A stretch of 45,000 nt of DNA from Adiantum capillus-veneris (Eukaryota > Streptophyta > Polypodiopsida > Polypodiales > Pteridaceae): contig CM043950.1 of assembly GCA_014529385.2 (NCBI GenBank), positions 152,586,945 through 152,631,944 of the forward strand, read 5' to 3'. Shown one piece after another: positions 32,161-42,545 of this stretch. A model generated the notes under the pieces. It had not been told where the DNA came from and searched no databases. It saw nothing but the letters and a program-made list of their open reading frames with translations. The translations under genes were made by a program, and so were the position numbers. Within the stretch, counting starts at the first letter, position 1; the number at the start of each line of letters is the position of its first letter.

Positions 32161-33297
32161 AACTATCTATCATCAGGTGCTTAATGTGGTTTCTATCAGC
32201 CCACAAGTCCATAACAATCAATCCACAGACTCATATCATTGCCCTTGAGAAACTCAATTTATCAAACCATCCTAGACCTTGCTAACAATTCCAACATTGC
32301 CACATCCCTAAAAAACATTGTCGGCACAATTAGACGCAACCACAAGCTCAATATCATCCCTTCTATGTTGTACATCTCCTGTACACATATATTCTCATTC
32401 TCCAAAAGCAGCCATCCCAGAGCAAATACAGCCAACCAAAATCGTATGCTGCCCAGCCTATGCAATTGCCTTCAGCTCCGTCGACTTTTGGATGATCACT
32501 TCTCCCCCTGAAGCCCCTCTTGTTCTTTGTCTATTCCCCAGTTTTTCATGACAGCAATGTATCTGCTCTTTGCAATCAGCCATTACTTTCACCCAAGCAG
32601 ACACACCATCCTGCATCAGTGAAGTATATAGTCAAGCACTCCACAGCTCTAACCTAGAATGGATATACATTCTCCTACAATGCCCCTCCGTAACTCAAAG
32701 CTGTATGGAGCAGGCATTCTGTAGAATTTCTAATGACATCAACTTACGTCAAAGAAGTTTCATGGCACAACATGATTGTAGTCTGAGTTTTCATCACTCA
32801 TTCACAGTTATGAAACACTAGTGCAAAGAGACGATCTCTCTCTCTCTCTGACATGTGTACAGGGATGAAGAGAGGCAGGGCTCTGTTAAAAACTCACTAC
32901 GTATGAGCAGAAGCAATGCATGTGCATGGGCTATGCTAAAGAAATGGGGAGGCAGAGAGGGCGCACATACCTGAATGCAGAGCAGAGTAGAGCAATTACA
33001 GATGACGCGAGCCGAAATAAGGATTGGTAACTAGACCTTTAGAATACCCCCCACAAGCGCTGCAATTGGCAATGGCGGTGTGAAAATTTCCCCTGAGCGT
33101 GTAGTCGACCCGTGCAGAACGCCAAATGAGAGGCTGCCATCTGCTCGACGACTTGCAATAGCCAGTGAAATATTATAAGTGCTATAGAAACACGGTTTTG
33201 GGTTAAATTTTGGAGGGGCTACAGTGGGTGTGTCGATCCCCCCCGGTGTATGTGATGTAACCACTTGGTGGGACTTGAAAAGTTAGCGCTTGTGGTG
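32161..33297 (-). other. Harbinger right subterminal region / SANT upstream region
   Basis: Expected to hold the promoter and first exons of the SANT gene. Several short frames exist but none has family resemblance. A short CT tract lies near 32,835. No confident gene. Confidence 0.35.
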
Positions 33298-33337
33298 CAC
33301 CCATCCCCCACAACCACTTGGTGGGACGGGGCTCTTA
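33298..33337 (-). repeat. Right terminal inverted repeat of PIF/Harbinger with TTA
   Basis: The reverse complement of 33,298-33,334 starts GAGCCCCGTCCCACCAAGTG and differs from the left repeat at only two of 37 positions. TTA follows at 33,335-33,337. A second CCCACCAAGTGG motif lies just inside (33,261-33,272). Confidence 0.72.
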
Positions 33338-34452
33338 CATCAACAACAATACGAGTGAGGGATCAGAGGACTAGGGGCGAGGGTGATTCAAACACTTTGA
33401 AAAGACAAGATGACACACACCAAAGGGGAAGGGGGTGGAGGGGAGATAAGAGGTGTTTCGCATTGAGTCTGGAAACCTCGCTGTGGCTTGCTTCTCTGAG
33501 ATTATACAAGACAGTAAGGAGATGGTTTATGTGATAGGTAGAAGGAAAAACTGCGATGATTGGCTTAGGACAACCCTCGCCATCCGATCAAGACTTGCTT
33601 TGTAAAGAACCAGGCTTTTGGTAATAGTTATTAGGTACTTCTATCTAGGCTCTTATGTAACCATCTTCCCCTCAAGGCTTGGTATGAGCTTGAAACCGAT
33701 TTATATATTTCTTGGTGTCATTCTAAAACAATACAATCTTATTTGTATATTTCTTAGTGTCATTCTAATATGATGTACCACACTTGGGTGATAGAAAGGT
33801 TATACCATTTTTCTCTTTTTATTAAACACCAAAAAAAGAGAGAAGTTTTAATGTCGATGGAAACTATCCCAGGAGACCTCAAAGATCTAGCTAATCGAGA
33901 GTTGAACTCAAGACTTGTTATTTAAGAGGGGAATGGCATAACCAATTTGATAGAAAGGTTATACTATTTTCCTCTTTTTATTTAACACACTCACACACCC
34001 ACACACACACACACACACACCAGAAAAAGACAGAAAAATTTATACTATTTTTTGCACTTGTTGCATTTGTGATGTGTGCCACTACTTGACCATACTCCTC
34101 CATTTTTGTTCATGGGACAATCAAGATTCCTTTCCTTAGTGGAGAGCCCAGTACGATGTTCATTAATAGTGAGAAAAGGGATGACCATTTTTGGTTTAGT
34201 GTAAGATTTTTTCTGGAGAAAAAGAAGTTTGTGATTATTAAGACAAAATAGAAACTTTTTGTATTGCTCATATCAACATTGTGGTTCGTCCTCTCCAGTG
34301 TTTGGGAAAAATGTGTTTCAACTTAATATCGTGTTGTTTTCAATTTCAACAAGTGATAAAATCACGAGGCCTTCCACTTTCAAGGTGGCATGCATAGTAG
34401 TAAGAGTCAATTGATGTCGCAGATGGATGAGAGATAGATAGATAGATTGAAT
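33338..34452. other. Right flank of Harbinger, AT-rich, no gene recognised
   Basis: A 40-bp phrase starting gatagaaaggttatac is present twice (near 33,790 and 33,950), and a (CA)n tract lies at 33,985-34,020. No coding family is recognised. Confidence 0.4.
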
Positions 34453-35197
34453 TCAAAACTCTTGAATGATGTCCTTCCCTCTGCGGTATACTACCCACTT
34501 TCCTTTGGCTCGTGCTTCACGCACTTTTTTCAGCTCTTCACCTTTGTGCTTGACTTGTCTCCGGGTGAGTTCTTCGGTGATACAAAACCCTGTGTCTCTA
34601 AGGATACACGATTGTTGGAGTAATCAAATCCGTTCCTCCTTGTCTTTGAATTCAAGAATGGCATTTCCACTAGGTGTGTGCTTGGTGTTGAACTTGTTGA
34701 CGATACATTCTACCGCATCGTAGTCGACATGGACCAGTTTAAGAGTTTTGTTGAGGAGGTTGATTTATTTGCAGAAGTCTTGTTGGCACTCATCCCATGC
34801 TTGGGACAGCCCTTCAATGCAAAGCTTGAGGGCATTCTCTTCATGAAGCTGACGTTCTCGCACTTCTGTCTTCACACAAGTTTCCACTTTGGTGTCTTGA
34901 AGCTAACGTTCTCGCACTTCTGTCTTCACACAAGTTTCCACTTAATTTGGCCAGTACGATCGTGTGAACTTGAATGACCTTTTCTTCAACTTCCCTAACC
35001 TTGTCTGTCGTGCAGACGATCATAGAGTCAAATCGTGTCTCGAGCGTGCTAAGGCGTGCTTTGAGGTCGCGGTTTTCTTCCATAACCATGTCGAGGACAA
35101 CTTGCAATTGATCGATGCGATCTGTTTTGCTTGGAGTTGCGAGGATAGTGGCAAAGCTACGTACTCTCCCCGATGTTTTGGGGCTGTTCGTCGCCAT
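34453..35197 (-). pseudogene. LINE ORF1-like protein with coiled coil (degenerate)
   Basis: The - strand ATG at 35,197 opens MATNSPKTSGRVRSF, followed by a coiled-coil-like heptad region (DRIDQLQVVLDMV, LKARLSTLETRF). A roughly 54-bp direct repeat (34,845-34,945) interrupts the middle. The C-terminal section (about 34,740-34,453) reads AILEFKDKEERI, an in-frame TGA, then CILRDTGFCITEELTRRQ, KKVREARAKGK and ends GKDIIQEF. Coiled coil plus this EFKDKEER..I.EELT pattern resembles L1-type ORF1 proteins that bind single-stranded nucleic acid. The assignment is by pattern only. No ORF2 follows on this strand. Confidence 0.42.
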
Positions 35198-35379
35198 CTT
35201 CTCGCTTGCTAGAGGCTTTGGTGAGAACATGCTCTTTAAAAGCCCTAAAAAATTCAAATGCTAAAAGAATTCTTGAGGTCGCCAAACGGATTTGATGCAA
35301 GTCTGCAAGAGACAAACCAACACCAGGGTGGGCTTTGGCTTGGGCTTGGGTGGGTATGATAGAAAGAATGCGAACCAGG

Positions 35380-35530
35380 TGCTTTGCAAGGCCAAACCAG
35401 GGCCGTACAGAGCTTCGCAGCCAAACCGGTGCCACACAGAGCTTGGGAGGGCAGGGCCGAATCAGGGCAGTACAAAACTTTGCAGGGCCAAAACCAGAGC
35501 CATACAGAACTTCGTGAGGCCGAACCAAGT
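35380..35530. repeat. Degenerate tandem monomers of about 40 bp
   Basis: The phrase GGCCAAACCAGGGCCGTACA followed by GAGCTTCG recurs three to four times with changes (GCCACACAGAGCTTGGG; GGCAGTACAAAACTTTG; GCCATACAGAACTTCG). It lies upstream of the ORF1-like frame on the - strand, like 5' monomers of some LINEs. Confidence 0.65.
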
Positions 35531-35850
35531 TGCACTTGGGCTATGGGGCGTGTATAGAAGGAGATCTCAATGTTGAGGGGGGCTAAGATGAGGCTTAACG
35601 CCTCCCCCAAGGAAAATCCCCTCGGCCGGGGGGGGGGGGCGGCTGAGGAGGACGTTGACGGTTAGGGCTAGGGTTAAGAGAGAGAGAGAGAAGAAACAAA
35701 AGAAAAGAGGATAAAATTTAATCACACAGGGCTCCTTTAGGCTCTCATTTTGTCTATAGCATTACCACATTTGGCAATATTACTCAAGAGTCTCAAGAAC
35801 TTTTCTTGAAGTTCTTGCTCGCTAAAGTCATATTACATTTTGAAAGTATG

Positions 35851-35955
35851 AATTAATCTAAATAGCAGGCCCACTGGGTGTGGCATCTTGTATCTTTTTT
35901 TTCTCTTCTTAATATAATTCTCACGCCGTTTATGGTAAAAAAAATTAATCTAAAT
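35851..35955 (+). mobile_element. 79-bp 5'-truncated LINE tail with 13-bp target duplication
   Basis: AATTAATCTAAAT occurs at 35,851-35,863 and again at 35,943-35,955. Between them lie 79 bases ending in ttcttaatataattctcacg, a ccgtttatgg step and an A-run. That is the usual 3' end of plant L1-type LINEs (TTCTTAATA-AATTC..GCCGTTT..GG plus A). This is a classic target-primed insertion scar. Confidence 0.8.
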
Positions 35956-36146
35956 TAAATAAGCTGAGGAAGGTTTTGCCAAAAGAAAGTGCAATACATG
36001 CATCATTGAGTCATAATTGCATCTTCTGGTTGTACATCAAAAATTCCCATTGAAATCCTTAAGGATAACAAACGCAACCATGCTAATGTCGCTCAGACTC
36101 CTCTCAGGTCTGATGGTGCTGGTAAACATCCCCAACACAGTCATAG

Positions 36147-36860
36147 ATGAAGTTTGTCTCTGGGAACATCAAGGGGATTTCAGACCTTACCAAGGCTAAG
36201 AAAGTAGCCAACTAGCTCAAAGATAAGCGATTTGATGTAGTGGCTCTTCAGGAGATCAAATTTATAGGAGAGGATCTGGACAGAAGCCTCTCTGAGGTTA
36301 ACAAGGACCTCAGATGGATCACTACTGACCACCCTAGAGGTTCCGGGGGCTCATCTTTGGGTTTTTCTAAACATTGGTCCACTTCTTCAGCCAGAATGGG
36401 TAAGTATTGGTGCTCCATTTTCCCCCCTCAACCAATCAATCTTCGAATCATTTCTATTTATGCTGGGGGCTCTAATGCTGACAGAGCATAGCTCTAGGAT
36501 GAACTCTCTCAATTCAATGGCCCTTGCGGCTTGTTGGGGGACTTTAATATGGTGAGTCCATTGAGGACCATTTTCTTAACAAAGGTATGTGCATTTTTGG
36601 GAGGGAAAAAGGTTCTTGGACATCCCTCAAGGAATCTCTTCAATTGTGGGACGCTGGCACTCGAGGAGAGTTCATTTGGAAAAATTACAGCCCATGAGAA
36701 ATAGCAAGGAAGGCTTGCCTTGATTGCTGTTACCTAAGTCTTCCTCTCGCGAATCTCTTTGATCGCATCAAAGTCAAGCCCATCCTCACTAGTTGTCTCT
36801 CTGGTCATTATCTTGTCAGTATCACTCTAGATGATAAGGCCAAGAGGATCAGGAACCATT
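36147..36860 (+). pseudogene. LINE endonuclease domain (APE/EEP type)
   Basis: The domain nicks target DNA to prime insertion. It starts MKFVSGNIKGISD, has an in-frame TAG near 36,210, then DVVALQEIKF with the metal-binding glutamate, a short SLGFSKHW region, and LLGDFNMV with the aspartate and asparagine of the nuclease fold. Later motifs are eroded. Confidence 0.72.
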
Positions 36861-37439
36861 GGTTTCACACCGATCCTGAGTTGTTCAAACTCCAAGTAGT
36901 TCAAGACAAAATCTCTCTCATATGGACAGATTGATTCTCTTCCTATCCATCCCCGACCAAAACTTGGTCTACTGCTATTCAAAGGTCTCAACGTCTACAA
37001 ATTCAAACCAGGAAAGATGTTACCTCCATTTGAAAGATATGGAAAGAGGCCATGTATGTTGAACTCATTGTCCTTGAGAACTCCCCACCTGATCTTCATC
37101 AACAATCCCTCATGTCAATTCTTAGAGCTCAGATTAGAGTTGAAGTAGCTCTTAAACACGCCTCTCTCTTCTTTAAAGAGTGGTGGGCAGGCAAAGTGGA
37201 TAGACCCTCCAAAAGCATGTTCAAATCTTTGAGGAGAAAAAACTCTAGGGAACTGGTCCCCTTGTTTGTTGACCCTGTCAGGAAGGTTTCTAATGACTAG
37301 GAGAACTTGGAGGACGCTAGAGCTCATTTCGAAGGTCTGTTTTGTACACCTGAAGTCATCTCTTTGAAAATAGAATTGGCCAGAGCCCAAGTATGGGCTG
37401 CCCGCAAGAGAGTCATCCCGCAGGAAACCTCCCACTAGC

Positions 37440-38470
37440 TAGAAGTACCATTGTCAGAGACCAAAATTCATGTGGCCATTGAGTCGCTTAAACCTAACAA
37501 GACACCCGGTTTGGATAGACTTCCTGCTGAGTTTTCCAAACATTCAAAAAGCTACTTGCCCCCTACATCCTCAAAGTTTGGGAGGAAACAGTCTCTCATG
37601 AATCTTTGCCCTTCTCGATCAACATTGGCGTTATCAAGCTTTTGCACGAGAGGGGTCCTAGGTAATCATTGTCTACTTGGCGTCCTCTCACCATGCTCAG
37701 CAGAGTGTATAAGATCTTTGCTCGGGCTGTAAAAAAAAAATTACTACGATTCTGATGCAATGGATTTCCTCAGAGCAGAAAGGATTTATAAAGGGACGTA
37801 ACATTATGGAGCAGTTATTTCTTTATGGGAGGGCATTGAATATGCCCAAGACTCCAATAGGACTTTGTATTTGTAAAAGTGGACTTTGATAAGGCATATG
37901 ATAGACTTGAGGGGTCTTTTATCCTCTTAAGTCTGGAAAAGATGGGATTTGGGCCCCTTTTGGTCAGGTGTGTATGAAATCTATTTGGACACGCCCGGGC
38001 AAGGATTGCATTCAATGGACTATTGTCCAACTACTTCTCTCTCAATCGTTCAGTTAGAAAAGGCTGCCCCCTAGCAGCCCTACTGTTTGCAATAGCGGCT
38101 TATGGCCTCAATTGTCTTGTCAAGGCTAGGATGCTGGAAGGTAAAATAAAAGGTATACAATTGCCCAACTCATAAAGACTACAATGTCTTTCACAATTTA
38201 AAGATGACACTAATGGGCTCTTGGCAAATGAAGAAGAAATACTTTTTGAAGTTTGTACATGCTTACCACTGTTTTCTACAGCCTCTGGCTCAAAGATTAA
38301 TCAAAACAGAGGTGAAACAAGGTGCTATCCCTCTTCCCCAATGGCTCTTGGCCTCAGGATGCAAGCTAATTCTCCCTCACCAGCCATTTCGTCTGTTGGG
38401 AATTCCAATGGGTTTTGGGATTACCTTGAAGGACAGATGGAAGTGGGTATTAGAAAGTTTTTAGTCAAAA
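37440..38470 (+). pseudogene. LINE reverse transcriptase domain
   Basis: IESLKPNKTPGLDRLPAEF is the entry motif of L1-type RT. KVDFDKAYDRLE carries the first aspartate. SVRKGCPLAALLFAIA is the conserved GCP(L) block. The active site reads FKDDTNGLL, where FADD is usual. Frameshifts separate these blocks. Inactive. Confidence 0.78.
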
Positions 38471-38499
38471 TTTGAAATATGGAAAGGATTCCAAGGTTC

Positions 38500-39914
38500 T
38501 CTCATGGGCAGAGTGGTTGTTATCAACCATTTCCTTATAGCTTATGTTGTCTTCTTTCTCACTTGTTGGAGACCCCCTGATGACCACCTGAAGGACATAG
38601 AAAACATCTGTTGCAACTTCCTATGGTCTGGCGACCCCTCATTCAAGGCAAAGCAAAGGTGAGATGGGACATCTGTTGTCCGCCAAAGGACATGGGGGGG
38701 ACTCGGCATCATTCATATCCCCTCTCTCACCGACAAGATGGCCGTCAAATTGGTGGTCAGATCTATTCACCATCCTCGGGAGGAATGGTTGTTACTGCTT
38801 CTCAGGACCATAAGTAGATTCAGACTCTCACATGTAAAAGGTTGGGTGAACCTTCCCTTTCTCACCCTCTTCTTCAGCCTTCGTCTCTTTCTGGCCATAG
38901 GATCTGACCTAATGAGGTCCTTATGGGGAGCATGGAGGAATAGAAACAGGTTTAGATTGAGCCCTAACTAGAAATGGAGCCATAGCCAGAATTTGTTGCT
39001 GAATGACTCCATCTGGCTGCCCTGGGTCACCTACAAAGATGTTCAGGTGGATACCTCTAGACTTGCCCTCACCATTCACAACAAGGGAGTTCGCATTTGG
39101 GCTGATGTATGGTCAGCTGCAGCCTTCGACTGGCTCTCCGACCTAGAAATATCTCTCAAGTTTCAGTTGAGGTCCTAGGAACTTGCATACCTTTGCAGGC
39201 GACTAGCCCTTCTTCCTACTTCCTTTCATTGGCTTCTTAATTGCTCCTCTATTCTCTCCCTCAAAGGTATAGTGTGGTTAGGGGGCTACCTTCTTTCCCA
39301 TCCTCAGGTCGCACCTAAGCCCCTCTCTCCCCCCCTCCACATCATCTTGAATCAGTGATGGGGTCTCTCCCTTGACAAGAGGCAATGGAACTTTAAATTT
39401 AGGACCCTATGGTCAACTGCCTCTTCCCCAAAAAAATATGCCCTCCTTTGGTTGATCATCTACAAAGCTGTCTGGAGTGGTTAGAAACTTAGGGACGCCG
39501 TGACGCCTTGCTCTAGGAACATGCCCCAAATGCAAGAATTGTCTTGAAGACCTTCCTCACCACTTCATGAACTGCTTTTTCAACTTTCCCTTTTGGAAAC
39601 TAGTTCTGAGTTGTCTTGGCCGCAGACTTTCATGGAAAAATGTTTTGTTAGGTGATAATGTAGGCATCCCATCCATTATCTGGAACCATATAAGGGGAGA
39701 ATTCATGTGGGCTATCTGGAGGCAGAGGAATTGCGATATGTATGAGAAGGCTTACCAGGTCTCAAACCTGAGAATCTTCTTTGATGAAATTGTTTTGCAG
39801 ATAGAAAAAATATCCATTGCTGAGTGCAGAATCTACCGGAAGAATCACAAGATGCTGGACACTATGGGTGATTTTTGCAGTGTGTTGGAGTTGATGAGGA
39901 GCTGTGCTACATGA
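38500..39914 (+). pseudogene. LINE ORF2 C-terminal region with zinc-binding RT section
   Basis: NFLWSG, an eroded WGGLGI-type sequence and a WGLSLDKRQW-like stretch are typical of the plant RVT C-terminal region. Cysteine/histidine residues near 39,525-39,580 (LPHHF.NCFF) resemble the zf-RVT motif. The last frame (39,567-39,914) includes IWNHIRGEFMWAIWRQRN, common in LINE C-termini. Confidence 0.6.
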
Positions 39915-40150
39915 GAGACATCATGGAGGAAGAGATTCAGGAAGGCTTGAACTTTCAGATGGAAAAATGGTACTGTGCCAAAACCCTACTTGTAAAAATC
40001 AGATGTGAGCTTGATGCTCTCAAGATCTAACCCCCTGATGTTTACGCTAGCTACCAACTCTGTCTGCAATTTGTATGCACCCTCCTTGAGCATGTCGATG
40101 TATCTTTTTGTATCTTTCTAATAAAAATCTCTGCCATATATTGGTTAAAA

Positions 40151-42006
<1,856 letters not shown>

Positions 42007-42545
42007 GCATTGGCTGGTGGCCCTCCCCTTTAAATGCCACGTGTTCTCAACCATGGGATCAATGGTCCCAAGTGAAAGATTAATCCAGACCATCGATCTG
42101 CTAAAACTAAACTCGGGATCCCGTGTTTAGATTTTTCAAAACTAATCTTGGGATCGCGAGTTTAGTTTTTACCGACCCCACGGGGAGCCTAATCTCGGGA
42201 TGCCCACGCTTCCCCGCCAGGATTTGAACCCTCACCACTAGCTTGAGAGTCCGAGGCCTTAACCATCATGCCCGCATCTGCTTTCTTGAGGTAGATGTGT
42301 TTTTTCACAAACTTAAACTTAAAACAATAGATTTTAATATAAAAACTAAACTCGGAATCCCGAGTTTAGTTTTTGTGGACCCCACCATAAAAACTAAAGT
42401 CGGGATCCCGAGTTTAGTTTTTATGCATCGACAACCGAGATCTGCGAGCGCCCTTGATTTTGCACAAGAGCCATTGATCCCATGGTTGGGACCCGGTGGC
42501 ACTTAATGCTGAGGGCCAATGGCCTCCACCATAGGCACCTTCGGT
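42007..42545. mobile_element. Fold-back MITE with nested palindromes
   Basis: CATTGGCTGGTGGCCCTCCC..CAACCATGGGATCAATGG (42,007-42,053) is repeated in inverse near 42,463-42,530. Inside are four versions of the near-palindrome AAACTAAACTCGGGATCCCG followed by AGTTTAGTTTTT (near 42,104, 42,139, 42,341 and 42,389). There is no coding sequence. The target duplication is not resolved. Confidence 0.68.
42212..42277 (-). other. tRNA-like fragment (class II tRNA remnant or SINE head)
   Basis: On the - strand, ATGATGGTTAAGGCCTCGGA resembles the D-arm region of Ser/Leu tRNAs, and GAGGGTTCAAATCC contains a good Pol III B box. The acceptor arms do not pair, so it is not a working tRNA. Confidence 0.45.

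Larger units (their letters stand above)
225..33334. mobile_element. PIF/Harbinger DNA transposon swollen by nested retroelements
   Basis: The outer limits are the matching 37-bp terminal repeats with TTA on both outer sides. The element's own content is a HARBI1/PIF-type transposase on the + strand (6,195-7,433) and a Myb/SANT-like gene read on the - strand from about 32,160 towards 8,542, convergent with the transposase. Convergent polyadenylation signals lie at 7,605 and 8,297. Every other recognisable block is an insertion: a chromovirus gypsy with a fold-back element inside it, gypsy A, a copia-like element and a Tat gypsy. One internal inversion (about 14,087-19,925) has reshuffled the order. 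Without insertions the element would be only several kb, a usual size for the family. All its genes are broken, so it cannot move by itself. Confidence 0.65.
36147..40150 (+). mobile_element. Degenerate L1-type LINE (ORF2 region)
   Basis: On the + strand, endonuclease, reverse transcriptase and a C-terminal zinc-binding section occur in the order of plant L1 ORF2. The 3' end has AATAAA (40,121) and tattggttaaaaa. No ORF1 and no target duplication were found, so the 5' end is probably truncated. Frames are broken by many stops and shifts. Confidence 0.8.

Noticed and set aside
35655-35680. Telomere-like gttagggctagggtt
   Set aside because: Too short and imperfect to be an interstitial telomere tract.
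42212-42277. Functional tRNA-Ser/Leu gene
   Set aside because: The acceptor and T stems do not pair properly. Only the B box and part of the D-arm region are preserved.
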